The position numbers and the translations under genes are program-made. DNA of 64,000 nucleotides from Rhizobium halophilum (GTDB taxonomy: Bacteria > Pseudomonadota > Alphaproteobacteria > Rhizobiales > Rhizobiaceae): NCBI RefSeq assembly GCF_021648825.1, contig NZ_JAKJHS010000007.1:62001-126000 (forward strand). Reading direction: 5' to 3'. Positions 10,278 through 19,056 of the stretch are shown here, in pieces. Within the stretch, counting starts at the first letter, position 1; each line of letters starts with the position of its first letter. A model generated the notes under the pieces. The model was not told the origin of the DNA and made no database searches. It saw nothing but the letters and a program-made list of their open reading frames with translations.

Positions 10278-11720
10278 ATGACCTCAGAACTCTTCCTCGC
10301 AAGCCTGCAGCTCGCCATGCCGGAGATCATCCTGGCCGTAGGGGCGCTCGCTCTCCTGATGATCGGGGTCTTTTCCGGCGAGCGTTCGGCTCCGACCGTG
10401 ACCGGCCTGGCGGTTGCGCTGATCATCGCCTCCGGCTTGTGGCTGGTGCTGGTCCCGGGTGAGGGCGCAGCCTTCGGCGGCGCATTCATGCTCGATCAGT
10501 TTGCTCGGTTCATGAAGGTCGTCGCCCTGATCGGCTCGGTTACCGCCATGATCATGACCGTTGGGCATGCCCGCTCCGAACAGCTGGACCGGTTCGAATT
10601 CCCGGTCCTTCTGGTGCTAGCCACGCTTGGCATGATGCTGCTGATCTCCGCCAACGACCTGCTGGCGCTTTATCTCGGCCTCGAGCTGATGTCGCTGGCG
10701 CTTTATGTGGTTGCCGCCATCAATCGCGACAGCCTGCGCTCCACAGAATCGGGCCTCAAGTATTTCGTCCTCGGTTCGCTCTCATCAGGCATGCTGCTCT
10801 ACGGTATGTCCCTCGTCTATGGCTTCACCGGCAACACTGGTTTTGACGAGATCGCGTTTGTGCTGGCATCAGAGACACGATCTCTGGGTGTGGTCTTCGG
10901 TCTCGTCTTCGTCCTCGCGGGCGTCTGCTTCAAAATCTCGGCCGTTCCCTTTCATATGTGGACGCCTGACGTTTACGAAGGCGCCCCGACTCCCGTTACG
11001 GCATTCTTCGCCGCTGGCCCAAAGGTTGCCGCCATGGCGATCCTTGTTCGGGTCGTGTCGGAAGCCTTCCTGCCGGTTGTCGCCGATTGGCAGCAGATCC
11101 TGGTCTTTGTCTCGATTGCCTCCATGTTGCTCGGTTCCTTCGCCGCAATCGGGCAGCGCAACATCAAGCGGCTGATGGCCTACTCCTCCATCGGGCACAT
11201 GGGTTTTGCACTCGTCGGGCTGGCGGCAGGGACGGAAACAGGCGTGTCCGGCGTCATCCTCTACATGCTGATCTACATGGTCATGACCCTTGGCACTTTC
11301 GCCTGCATCATGGCGATGCGCCGCAAGGACGGCGACAACGTCGAGAACGTTGATGATCTTGCGGGTCTTGCGTCGACCAAGCCGTTCATGGCGGTGGTGC
11401 TGACCGCGCTGATGTTTTCGATGGCAGGCATTCCGCCGCTGGCAGGGTTTTTCGCCAAGTATTTTGTGTTTATCGCGGCCATCGAAGCCAAACTCTATGC
11501 GCTTGCCATCATTGGCGTGCTTAGCTCCGTTGTTGGCGCCTACTACTACTTGCGCATCGTCAAGCTGATGTGGTTCGACGAAGCGACCGGCGAGTTTGCG
11601 CGTATCGCCGGTGAACTCCGGCTGGTCTTCGGTCTTTCCGGTCTCTTCGTGACGGCTTATGTGATCTTCGGCGGCCCGGTCGGCAGTGCGGCCAACGCCG
11701 CTGCCAGATCTTTCTTCTGA
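10278..11720 (+). CDS. nuoN: NADH-quinone oxidoreductase subunit N
   Basis: This is the third antiporter-like subunit of the complex I membrane arm (ND2). The 480-residue protein has about fourteen transmembrane segments. It carries [15 protein letters not shown] near residues 133-147 and the proton-path region [20 protein letters not shown] near residues 225-245. It is the last nuo gene. The stop is followed after only two bases by the birA start, so birA and probably rnj are read from the same transcript. Confidence 0.97.
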   Translation: MTSELFLASLQLAMPEIILAVGALALLMIGVFSGERSAPTVTGLAVALIIASGLWLVLVPGEGAAFGGAFMLDQFARFMKVVALIGSVTAMIMTVGHARSEQLDRFEFPVLLVLATLGMMLLISANDLLALYLGLELMSLALYVVAAINRDSLRSTESGLKYFVLGSLSSGMLLYGMSLVYGFTGNTGFDEIAFVLASETRSLGVVFGLVFVLAGVCFKISAVPFHMWTPDVYEGAPTPVTAFFAAGPKVAAMAILVRVVSEAFLPVVADWQQILVFVSIASMLLGSFAAIGQRNIKRLMAYSSIGHMGFALVGLAAGTETGVSGVILYMLIYMVMTLGTFACIMAMRRKDGDNVENVDDLAGLASTKPFMAVVLTALMFSMAGIPPLAGFFAKYFVFIAAIEAKLYALAIIGVLSSVVGAYYYLRIVKLMWFDEATGEFARIAGELRLVFGLSGLFVTAYVIFGGPVGSAANAAARSFF

Positions 11721-11722
11721 GG

Positions 11723-12493
11723 ATGGCGGGCAAAAAGGAACGCTACTCCCTGGAGGCGTTCCGCCACGAGGCGCTCGGGGACGTTGGTTCAACCAACACC
11801 GAGTGTCTGACACGAGCAAGGGACGGTGACCCAGGCAACCTTTGGGTCACTGCTGTCCGACAAACGAGCGGTCGCGGCAGGCGCGGTCGTGTTTGGACGT
11901 CGGAGCCAGGAAATCTCTACGCCTCCTTGTTGTTGATCGACCCTGCTCCGATGGAGCGGATCGCGTCCTTACCGTTGGCGGTAGCGGTTGCTGTCCATGC
12001 CGCAGTTCAGACTGTGATGCCGAGGGATGCAGATCCCGTCAGGGTCAAATGGCCGAACGACATCTTGATCGGGCGCAAGAAGTCCTGTGGGATACTGATC
12101 GAGGGGGAGGGGCTTCGCGGTGGTCACCATGCCCTCGTAATCGGCATCGGAATCAACATTCGCCACAAGCCGGATGTGTCAGATTACGCAGTGACGGGCC
12201 TGGAAGATCATGGATGTTTTGTCTCTCCTGAGGAGCTATTTGCCCATCTTTACAAAGAGATGGGAGACGCGCTTGAGCTTTGGGATGAGGGGCGAGGGAT
12301 ATCCAGCATCAGCCATCGGTGGCTTCAAGTAGCCTGCGGCGTGGGGGAGGAGATTACCGTGAACCTTCCCGACCGTAAGCTGACGGGACGATTTGCCGGA
12401 ATCGGAGCAGACGGATTTCTCATTCTTGATCGAGGCGAGGGCCAGGTTTTGCCCATAGCTGCCGGTGATGTATTTTTCGGACGAACGGAATAA
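11723..12493 (+). CDS. birA: Biotin--[acetyl-CoA-carboxylase] ligase
   Basis: This enzyme makes biotinyl-5'-AMP and attaches biotin to the lysine of AccB-type carrier proteins. The 256-residue protein shows the adenylate-binding loop GRGRRGR at residues 50-56, KWPNDI at about 109-114 and a C-terminal SH3-like cap. It lacks the N-terminal DNA-binding domain of E. coli BirA, so it is a group I ligase and should not act as a repressor. It begins 2 bases after nuoN and ends 5 bases before rnj, so it appears to be carried in the nuo operon. One likely substrate, AccB, is encoded at 56224-56685. Confidence 0.94.
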   Translation: MAGKKERYSLEAFRHEALGDVGSTNTECLTRARDGDPGNLWVTAVRQTSGRGRRGRVWTSEPGNLYASLLLIDPAPMERIASLPLAVAVAVHAAVQTVMPRDADPVRVKWPNDILIGRKKSCGILIEGEGLRGGHHALVIGIGINIRHKPDVSDYAVTGLEDHGCFVSPEELFAHLYKEMGDALELWDEGRGISSISHRWLQVACGVGEEITVNLPDRKLTGRFAGIGADGFLILDRGEGQVLPIAAGDVFFGRTE

Positions 12494-12498
12494 AGACC

Positions 12499-14169
12499 AT
12501 GATGGCCCAGCAAGAAGAACTTGTTTTTGTACCCCTCGGCGGCGTGGGTGAGATCGGCATGAATCTCGCCCTCTATGGCTACGGTACGCCGGCCAAGCGT
12601 CAATGGATCATGGTTGATTGCGGCGTGACATTTCCGGGTCCGGACCTTCCAGGCGTCGACCTTGTGCTGCCGGACATCCAGTTCCTTGCCAATGAACGAA
12701 GCAACCTCAAGGGCATCATAATTACCCATGCCCATGAGGATCATTACGGTGCGCTGAACGACCTGTGGCCCGGTTTGAATGTCCCCGTCTACGCCTCTGC
12801 CTTCACAGCAGGGATGCTGGAAGCGAAGCGCAACTATGAGGGAAACCGGCCCGACATCCCGATCACGCCATTCAAGGCGGGAGACCGGATCAATGTCGGG
12901 CCGTTTGAGGTCGAAGCGATCGGCGTCAACCATTCGATCCCTGAGCCCATGTCTCTTGTGATCCGCACGCCGCTAGGCAACCTCGTCCATACCGGCGATT
13001 GGAAGATCGATGACGCCCCGTCACTGGGGCCGTTCACCGACGAGGCACGCTTCCGCGCCGTCGGTGATGAAGGCGTGCTGGCGCTGATGTGTGATTCCAC
13101 CAACGCCGAGCGGGAAGGCGTCTCCCCTTCGGAAGAAGAAGTGTCTGAAGGTCTGCGGAAGATCATCGAGAGCGCCGAGGGCCGAGTAGCCATCACCACC
13201 TTCTCCTCGAACGTCGGGCGTATCCGTTCAATCGCACAGGCTGCGCAGGCCGCCGGCCGCGAAACCCTGCTGCTGGGAAGCTCGATGAAACGCGTCGTCA
13301 ATGTCGCCCGCGACCTCGGTCTGATGGAGGGCATCAACCCGTTCATCGGTGAGGATGAGTTCGGATACGTTCCGCGTGACAAGGTCGTTGTCATTCTCAC
13401 GGGCAGCCAAGGCGAGCCGCGGGCAGCTCTGGCGAAAATCTCCCGCGACGAGATGCGCAATGTCGCGTTTGCATCGGGCGACACTGTTGTCTTTTCCTCC
13501 CGCACCATCCCTGGGAACGAAAAGCCGATCATCGAGATCAAGAATGCGTTGATCGAGCAGGGCATCCACATCGTCACTGACCGCGAAGCGCTCGTTCATG
13601 TGTCTGGTCACCCACGTCGCAACGAACTTCTGCGGATGTACGAGTGGACGCGTCCGCAGATCCTCGTGCCGGTTCACGGGGAGGCCGCCCATTTGACTGC
13701 GCAGGCGGAACTCGGCGCACAGGCAGGTATCCCCTCCATTCCCAAGGTCCGCAATGGCGACATCCTGCGGATCGCGCCAGGTCCCGCCGAAGTCGTTGGC
13801 CAAGCGCCGCACGGCCGCGTCTTCAAGGACGGTAAGCTAATCGGCGACCTGGACGAGATGGGGATCGGCGACCGCCGTAAGCTTTCCTATGTCGGTCATG
13901 TCTCTGTAAACGTGCTCCTCGACAGTCGCTACGACTTCCTCGGCGATCCCGACGTCGCGGCCGTCGGCCTTCCGGAGCTTGACTACGAGGGCGAGGAGAT
14001 GGAGGACACGCTTTATGACGCCGTCTTGAATGCAGTGGAGAGCATTCCACGGGGTCGGCGCAAGGATCTCGGGATGCTGCGGGAAGCGGTTCGACGGGCG
14101 GTCCGTTCGGCGGCAAACGAGGCCTGGGGAAAGAAGCCGGTCGTTACGGTATTCGTCAATAAGGTCTAG
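12499..14169 (+). CDS. rnj: Ribonuclease J
   Basis: This is a metallo-beta-lactamase/beta-CASP ribonuclease for RNA maturation and 5'-to-3' decay. The 556-residue protein has the zinc motif HAHEDH at residues 77-82, downstream His and Asp ligands in VHTGDWKID, and a beta-CASP segment with HVSGHP and PVHGE. In Sinorhizobium, RNase J is known to take part in 16S rRNA and mRNA 5'-end processing. Two consecutive ATGs occur at 12499 and 12502, and either could be used. The gene follows birA by 5 bases. RNase R and RNase E are also in this window. Confidence 0.93.
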   Translation: MMAQQEELVFVPLGGVGEIGMNLALYGYGTPAKRQWIMVDCGVTFPGPDLPGVDLVLPDIQFLANERSNLKGIIITHAHEDHYGALNDLWPGLNVPVYASAFTAGMLEAKRNYEGNRPDIPITPFKAGDRINVGPFEVEAIGVNHSIPEPMSLVIRTPLGNLVHTGDWKIDDAPSLGPFTDEARFRAVGDEGVLALMCDSTNAEREGVSPSEEEVSEGLRKIIESAEGRVAITTFSSNVGRIRSIAQAAQAAGRETLLLGSSMKRVVNVARDLGLMEGINPFIGEDEFGYVPRDKVVVILTGSQGEPRAALAKISRDEMRNVAFASGDTVVFSSRTIPGNEKPIIEIKNALIEQGIHIVTDREALVHVSGHPRRNELLRMYEWTRPQILVPVHGEAAHLTAQAELGAQAGIPSIPKVRNGDILRIAPGPAEVVGQAPHGRVFKDGKLIGDLDEMGIGDRRKLSYVGHVSVNVLLDSRYDFLGDPDVAAVGLPELDYEGEEMEDTLYDAVLNAVESIPRGRRKDLGMLREAVRRAVRSAANEAWGKKPVVTVFVNKV

Positions 14170-14180
14170 GGGAGGGATCT

Positions 14181-14585
14181 TTGCTGGGTCGTATCAATCA
14201 TGTTGCAATCGCCGTGCCCGATCTTTCGCAGGCTACGGCGACGTATCGTGACGTGCTTGGCGCTCGAGTCTCGCAGCCGCAGGCGCTGCCGGAGCACGGC
14301 GTGACGGTGGTCTTTGTCGAGCTCGACAACAGTAAAGTGGAACTTCTGGAGCCGCTGGGAGCAGAGTCGCCGATCAAGGCTTTTCTGGAAAAGAATCCGT
14401 CCGGCGGGATGCACCACATCTGTTACGAGGTGACGGACATTCTGGCCGCACGTGACCAACTAAAACAGGCAGGGCTCAGGATACTCGGCGATGGCAGCCC
14501 GAAGACGGGCGCACACAACAAGCCGGTTCTGTTTCTTCACCCGAAAGACATGAACGGCACTCTCGTCGAGTTGGAACAGGTGTGA
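14181..14585 (+). CDS. mce: Methylmalonyl-CoA epimerase
   Basis: This vicinal-oxygen-chelate protein interconverts (2R)- and (2S)-methylmalonyl-CoA in the propionyl-CoA to succinyl-CoA route. The 134-residue protein has metal-ligand positions in INHVAIAVPDL (H7), MHHICYEV and the terminal GTLVELEQ glutamate, with two beta-alpha-beta-beta-beta repeats. I use the TTG start at 14181. A strong GGGGAGGG lies at the proper distance upstream, and the N-terminus matches the family without extension. It lies 11 bases after rnj, so it may share its transcript. Confidence 0.9.
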   Translation: MLGRINHVAIAVPDLSQATATYRDVLGARVSQPQALPEHGVTVVFVELDNSKVELLEPLGAESPIKAFLEKNPSGGMHHICYEVTDILAARDQLKQAGLRILGDGSPKTGAHNKPVLFLHPKDMNGTLVELEQV

Positions 14586-14663
14586 CATTCCGCCCCGGAG
14601 AGGCCGTTTGAGCGCAGCGCCGGTTCTGGTTATAAGCGAGCCACCTCCCGCAGGAAGCACCCG

Positions 14664-14942
14664 ATGTCGTTTCTCTCGTTCTTTGCCGTCTACTTCATCA
14701 TCTGGTGGATTACGTTGTTCGCGGTCCTGCCGGTGGGGATGCGCTCGCAGCACGACGAAGGAGACGTGACTCTGGGGACCGTGGAAAGCGCGCCGGCGCG
14801 CTTCCGGATTGGACGTGTTCTGCTGTTGACAACGCTGATCTCGGCGGTGGTCTATGGAGGCTGGCATGCCGCCTCAACTTATCTGGGATTCAGCGTGGCC
14901 AACCTTCCACGGATCGTGCCGGATTTTGTCCAAGGCAGATGA
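14664..14942 (+). CDS. DUF1467 family small membrane protein
   Basis: This is a 92-residue protein with two transmembrane segments, at about 5-25 and 52-72, joined by a polar loop containing GMRSQHDEG and a TLGTVESAPAR segment typical of DUF1467. The function is unknown. In alpha-proteobacteria the family commonly sits between mce and proS, as here. A hairpin that terminates the opposite-strand small RNA lies 16 bases after the stop and could also stop this transcript. Confidence 0.88.
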   Translation: MSFLSFFAVYFIIWWITLFAVLPVGMRSQHDEGDVTLGTVESAPARFRIGRVLLLTTLISAVVYGGWHAASTYLGFSVANLPRIVPDFVQGR

Positions 14943-14949
14943 TCCTGCC

Positions 14950-15095
14950 AAAAAAAAACAAGGCCTGTTGGCCTTGTCTTAAGTTTCGCGTGATCCTTAA
15001 CCGTTGCCGGGGCAGCGACGAGCGCGCCTAAGATCTGATCCTCCCAAGACTTGACCGCGAACAAGCAAGGATCTGATCTCCTTGCCTCTTTTATG
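14950..15095 (-). ncRNA. alpha-r9-type trans small RNA candidate
   Basis: The 430-base gap between DUF1467 and proS holds a compact minus-strand RNA unit. A promoter-like pair (-35 at 15124-15129, GTGACA; -10 at 15102-15107, CTAGGT; 16-base spacer) predicts a start near 15095. The transcript would begin with a hairpin of 7-base arms (15065-15085). It would end in an 8-bp GC-rich hairpin (14958-14977) followed on the minus strand by a run of about nine U, an excellent intrinsic terminator. The length is about 146 nt. From memory, Sinorhizobium Smr9C, founder of the alpha-r9 family, lies next to proS, is minus-strand and is about 149 nt. No target is known to me. Confidence 0.75.
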
Positions 15096-15101
15096 AGCTG
15101 A

Positions 15102-15129
15102 ACCTAGCCTAAGATTTGAGCCTTGTCAC
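15102..15129 (-). promoter_or_regulatory. Putative promoter of the alpha-r9-type small RNA
   Basis: On the minus strand GTGACA (15129-15124) and CTAGGT (15107-15102) are separated by 16 bases, close to the housekeeping sigma consensus used in rhizobia (CTTGAC, then CTATAT). The -35 overlaps, on the other strand, a weak TTGTCA/TTGCTA pair (15123-15128 and 15146-15151) that could serve proS. The two may therefore form a back-to-back divergent promoter. Confidence 0.5.
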
Positions 15130-15373
15130 CCCAAATTTTGCATTTTTGCTACACATCCGGAAAATTGATCCAGGTGACGAATATGTCGCAGCACCGTCAC
15201 GAAAATTGCCATCTTCTCCTGATGTGAAGCCGCGTCGGTTGCCTGAGCCGCGACTTCAAGGTCGCCCTGATGCGGGTTCCAATCCCTTCCCGAACCGGCT
15301 ATGACGCTGCCCAAGCCGGAAGGAATGGAAGGTCGATTCCCTTCTGGTAAGCCTCTTACACTCGGAAAATTCC

Positions 15374-16696
15374 ATGCGTCTGTCCCGTTATTTTCTGCCG
15401 ATCCTGAAGGAGAACCCGAAGGAGGCCGAGATTGTCTCTCACCGACTGATGCTGCGAGCCGGCATGATCCGACAGCAGAGCCAAGGGATCTATTCCTGGC
15501 TGCCACTTGGCAAGCGCGTTCTCGACAAGGTCAACGCGATCGTGCGGGAGGAGCAGAACCGCTCAGGCGCAATAGAGCTCCTGATGCCGACGCTGCAGTC
15601 CGCTGAGCTTTGGCAGGAGAGCGGACGCTACGAAGCCTATGGCAAGGAGATGCTGCGCATCCAGGATCGCCAGGATCGGCCGATGCTTTATGGGCCCACG
15701 AACGAGGAGATGATCACCGACATCTTCCGCTCCTATGTGAAGTCCTACAAGAACCTGCCCCTCAATCTCTACCACATCCAGCTGAAATTCCGTGACGAGA
15801 TCCGTCCCCGTTTCGGCACGATGCGGTCGCGCGAATTCCTGATGAAGGATGCCTATTCCTTCGACCTGACCAAAGAAGCGGCCATTCATTCCTACAACAA
15901 GATGTTTGTCGCATACCTGCGCACGTTCGCGCGGTTGGGTGTACGGGCGATCCCCATGCGCGCCGATACGGGTCCGATCGGCGGTAATCACAGTCACGAG
16001 TTCATCATCCTGGCGGATACAGGGGAATCCGAAGTCTTCTCGCACCGAAGCTTCATCGAGTTCGACATTCCCTCCGCGGATACGGACTTCGATGATGTGG
16101 CGGGCCTGCAGGCGATCTTCGAAAAATGGACCTCGCTCTACGCCGCCACGTCTGAGATGCATGACGAGGCTGCGTTCAACGCGATCGCCGAGGGTGAACG
16201 CCTTTCCGCGCGCGGCATCGAGGTTGGTCATATCTTCTATTTCGGCACCAAGTACTCAGAGCCTATGGGGGCAAAGGTGCAGGGGCCGGACGGCAAGGAG
16301 CACCTCGTTCACATGGGGTCCTATGGGATCGGTCCAACACGCCTTGTTCCCGCCATCATCGAAGCCTCGCATGACGAGAACGGGATCATCTGGCCCGAAT
16401 CGGTTACGCCTTTCGATGTCGTGCTGATCAACATGAAGCCGGGTGATGCGGCATGCGATGACGTCTGTGGTCGTCTGTATGAGAGCCTGGGGAATGCCGG
16501 CAAGGATGTTCTCTACGATGACACCGACGACCGTGCCGGTACGAAGTTCGCCACTGCCGATCTCATCGGGGTTCCGTTGCAGGTTATCGTTGGCCCACGT
16601 TCGGCGGCTAACGGTGAAGTCGAGATCAAGAACCGCAAGACCGGCGATCGTGAGGTCATGACGATCGAAGCTGCGATGAACAAGCTCGCCGGCTGA
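15374..16696 (+). CDS. proS: Proline--tRNA ligase, short form without editing insert
   Basis: This class II aminoacyl-tRNA synthetase charges tRNA-Pro. The 440-residue protein has motif 2 around the [15 protein letters not shown] region (residues about 151-165), the class II core, and an anticodon-binding domain in the last 100 residues. At 440 residues it lacks the roughly 180-residue INS editing domain found in E. coli-type ProS. This is usual in alpha-proteobacteria, where free-standing YbaK/ProXp-type proteins clear Ala-tRNA-Pro. The ATG at 15374 gives the normal MRLSRYF start. The 5' leader from 15096 contains no convincing gene. Confidence 0.95.
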   Translation: MRLSRYFLPILKENPKEAEIVSHRLMLRAGMIRQQSQGIYSWLPLGKRVLDKVNAIVREEQNRSGAIELLMPTLQSAELWQESGRYEAYGKEMLRIQDRQDRPMLYGPTNEEMITDIFRSYVKSYKNLPLNLYHIQLKFRDEIRPRFGTMRSREFLMKDAYSFDLTKEAAIHSYNKMFVAYLRTFARLGVRAIPMRADTGPIGGNHSHEFIILADTGESEVFSHRSFIEFDIPSADTDFDDVAGLQAIFEKWTSLYAATSEMHDEAAFNAIAEGERLSARGIEVGHIFYFGTKYSEPMGAKVQGPDGKEHLVHMGSYGIGPTRLVPAIIEASHDENGIIWPESVTPFDVVLINMKPGDAACDDVCGRLYESLGNAGKDVLYDDTDDRAGTKFATADLIGVPLQVIVGPRSAANGEVEIKNRKTGDREVMTIEAAMNKLAG

Positions 16697-16735
16697 TCCG
16701 GCCGATACAGCAGTTGAAACGGAAGGTGGAACAGG

Positions 16736-18043
16736 ATGGCGAGCGTGGCGGCGGATGGTGGAACGGAAGCAGGAAGCCGCGGCGCCTCGGCTAAGCCGTT
16801 CTCTGCTTTCGAACGAATGGTGGCGTGGCGCTATCTTCGGTCGCGGCGCAAGGAAGCCTTCATTTCCGTCATCGCCGGTTTCTCCTTCATCGGCATCATG
16901 CTGGGCGTTGCAACCCTGATCATCGTTATGGCGGTGATGAACGGCTTTCGGACCGAGCTTATCTCCCGCATCTTGGGCATCAACGGTCATATGATCGTTC
17001 AGCCCATCGACGGACCACTTACCGACTATGCAGACCTAACCACGAAATTTGCAGCAGTACCCGGTGTCCGCATGGCTCTTCCGCTCGTCGAGGGGCAGAC
17101 ATTGGCCTCGGGGCGTGGCGGGGCCGGATCTGGAGCCCTAGTTCGCGGTGTCAGGCCCGAAGATCTCGAAAAGCTGCAAGAGGTGGCTGGGAACATCCGT
17201 CAGGGCGACATTATCGGCTTTGCATCGGGGCAGGGGGTTCTGGTCGGTTCGCGGCTGGCGGCGTCGCTGGGGATCGCCGCCGGTGATGACATAACCCTGA
17301 TCTCTCCCGAGGGCGACGTAACCCCGATGGGTGTGAACCCGCGGGTAAAGTCCTATCCCGTTTCCGGGGTCTTTGAGATCGGCATGTCGGAATACGACGC
17401 GACGATGATCTTCATGCCGCTGGAGGAGGCACAGCTCTATTTCAACGCGGATGGGCTGGTCCAATCGATCGAGCTCTTCGTCGACAACCCCGAGGGCGTC
17501 GACGGGCTTCGCCCGCTTGTGGAAGCCGCAGCGGGTCGGCAGATCCACATCACCGATTGGCGCCAGCGCAACCAGACGTTCTTCTCTGCCCTGCAGGTGG
17601 AACGGAATGTCATGTTCATGATTCTGACGCTGATCGTTCTGGTGGCTGCGCTGAACATCATCTCGGGCCTCATCATGCTGGTGAAGGACAAGGGAAGCGA
17701 CATCGCGATCCTGCGCACCATGGGTGCGAGCTCCGGTGCAGTCATGCGGATCTTCTTCATGACTGGAGCGGCGATCGGAACAGTGGGCACCATCGCTGGG
17801 GTGGTGCTGGGGGTGATCGTGTGTCTCAACATCGAATCCATACGTCAGTTCTTCAGCTGGCTGTCAGGAACGGTGTTGTTTGATCCGGAGCTCTATTTCC
17901 TCAGTCAGTTGCCTGCGGAGATGAGCTTGAGCGAGACCCTTACCGTCGTGCTGATGGCGCTGGCGTTGTCGTTCCTTGCAACGATCTTTCCCGCGTGGCG
18001 CGCCTCCAAGCTCGACCCCGTCCAGGCCCTCCGGTACGAATAG
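16736..18043 (+). CDS. Lipoprotein-releasing ABC transporter permease (LolC/LolE type)
   Basis: This is the inner-membrane permease that, with LolD, extracts outer-membrane lipoproteins for transfer to LolA. The 435-residue protein has a cytoplasmic N-terminus with the entry motif [18 protein letters not shown]. One transmembrane helix follows at about 45-68, then a large periplasmic MacB/FtsX-like domain, and three C-terminal helices with an FtsX domain. A single such gene is found next to lolD here, rather than the lolC plus lolE pair of E. coli, so the permease may be a homodimer (the LolF arrangement). That is inference. LolD starts 15 bases downstream. Confidence 0.92.
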   Translation: MASVAADGGTEAGSRGASAKPFSAFERMVAWRYLRSRRKEAFISVIAGFSFIGIMLGVATLIIVMAVMNGFRTELISRILGINGHMIVQPIDGPLTDYADLTTKFAAVPGVRMALPLVEGQTLASGRGGAGSGALVRGVRPEDLEKLQEVAGNIRQGDIIGFASGQGVLVGSRLAASLGIAAGDDITLISPEGDVTPMGVNPRVKSYPVSGVFEIGMSEYDATMIFMPLEEAQLYFNADGLVQSIELFVDNPEGVDGLRPLVEAAAGRQIHITDWRQRNQTFFSALQVERNVMFMILTLIVLVAALNIISGLIMLVKDKGSDIAILRTMGASSGAVMRIFFMTGAAIGTVGTIAGVVLGVIVCLNIESIRQFFSWLSGTVLFDPELYFLSQLPAEMSLSETLTVVLMALALSFLATIFPAWRASKLDPVQALRYE

Positions 18044-18057
18044 GACCCTCCATCTCC

Positions 18058-18741
18058 ATGGCATCGAAAACCGTGCTCCAGCTCAAGGCCGTCGACCGCC
18101 ATTATGGCGAGGGCGAGATGATGTTGTCGATCCTCCATAACGTGGACTTCGAACTGCGGAGCGGCGAGACCGTTGCGCTGGTTGCACCATCGGGCACCGG
18201 CAAGTCGACGCTGCTGCATCTCGCGGGCCTTCTTGAGCATCCCGATGGAGGCGAGGTGGTCATTGGCGGTCGCGCTTGCAACGGACTGTCCGATGAGGAA
18301 CGCACCGCTATCCGCCGCAACGAGATCGGGTTTGTCTACCAGTTCCACCATCTTCTGCCGGAGTTCACGGCGCTGGAAAACATCATGATGCCGCAGCTGA
18401 TTGCGGGACTGCACGCGTCCGAAGCGAAGGAGCGGGCGGCGCAACTGCTGGACTATATGCGAATCGGACATCGTGCAGATCATCGCCCTGCGGAGTTGTC
18501 CGGAGGAGAGCAACAGCGCGTTGCCATTGCCCGTGCGGTCGCGAACGCGCCGCGCGTTCTTCTTGCTGACGAGCCGACGGGCAATCTCGACCCGAAAACC
18601 GCCTCCTATGTCTTCGATGCGCTGGAAGCGCTTGTGCGGCAGTCGGGACTTGCGGCCATGATTGCTACGCACAATCACGAGCTTGCGGCGCGTATGGACC
18701 GGCGCGTGACCATTGATGGCGGTAAGATCGTGGACTTCTGA
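18058..18741 (+). CDS. lolD: Lipoprotein-releasing ABC transporter ATPase
   Basis: This ATPase drives release of lipoproteins from the inner membrane together with the upstream permease. The 227-residue protein has Walker [10 protein letters not shown] at residues 43-51, a Q-loop [10 protein letters not shown], the signature LSGGEQQR and Walker [15 protein letters not shown] start it at the ATG at 18058, since upstream in-frame codons lie inside the permease gene and do not look like LolD. A clear intrinsic terminator follows at 18778-18805. Confidence 0.94.
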   Translation: MASKTVLQLKAVDRHYGEGEMMLSILHNVDFELRSGETVALVAPSGTGKSTLLHLAGLLEHPDGGEVVIGGRACNGLSDEERTAIRRNEIGFVYQFHHLLPEFTALENIMMPQLIAGLHASEAKERAAQLLDYMRIGHRADHRPAELSGGEQQRVAIARAVANAPRVLLADEPTGNLDPKTASYVFDALEALVRQSGLAAMIATHNHELAARMDRRVTIDGGKIVDF

Positions 18742-18777
18742 AGGCTGATCTCTTTCCCTTAACCTTCTGTTTACTAG

Positions 18778-18805
18778 AACGCCGGCAACGGCGTTTTTGT
18801 TTTGT
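18778..18805 (+). terminator. Intrinsic terminator after lolD
   Basis: The 7-bp perfect stem AACGCCG/CGGCGTT with a GCAA tetraloop is followed by TTTGTTTTG. It lies 36 bases after the lolD stop and ends the proS-side transcription unit before the microprotein gene. Confidence 0.8.
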
Positions 18806-18871
18806 TCACCTGCTTGACGCGGGAATAAAAAGAGAACAGAAAGAGAATATACAGGAACAAGGGAGATCGCC

Positions 18872-18958
18872 ATGACTGACCTCATTCGTGACATTGCCGC
18901 GTTTGCTTCCATTGCAACCTTCGTCACCAGCCTTGCAATGTTGATGATGGCTTTCTGA
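18872..18958 (+). CDS. 28-residue hydrophobic microprotein
   Basis: This short open frame starts at ATG 18872 and ends in TGA at 18956-18958. A GGGAG Shine-Dalgarno lies seven bases upstream (18861-18865). The product begins MTDLIRDIAAFASIATF and ends LAMLMMAF. It is almost wholly apolar after residue 8, so it would form a single membrane-spanning helix. I believe near-identical tiny reading frames occur upstream of dnaE in related rhizobia, but that is recollection. It stands alone between the lolD terminator and dnaE. No function can be assigned. Confidence 0.65.
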   Translation: MTDLIRDIAAFASIATFVTSLAMLMMAF

Positions 18959-19056
18959 ACGTCCTCTTTCCGAAAGGCGTTGATGGTTTCAATCTGAACT
19001 GGACACATAGCCTCCTCCACTGGAAAATCACCCGATTCATGAGGTGAGTGACGAAG

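Noticed and set aside
10869-11819. 316-codon minus-strand frame over nuoN and birA
   Set aside because: Composition is His/Asp/Arg-rich, typical of antisense frames in high-GC membrane protein genes. It has no motif, and nuoN is unambiguous.
15215-15300. tRNA-like T-arm (GGGTTCCAATCCC) in the proS leader
   Set aside because: The arm does not form a proper five-base stem, and neither an acceptor stem nor an anticodon arm can be folded around it.
15116-15304. Open frames in the proS leader, both strands
   Set aside because: They lack a family pattern and ribosome-binding sites, and the region is better explained by the small RNA and the proS leader.
18759-18774. CtrA-like box TTAA-N7-TTTAC before the lolD terminator
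   Set aside because: One mismatch in the second half, and it lies within the lolD 3' end rather than at a promoter. Chance occurrence is likely.
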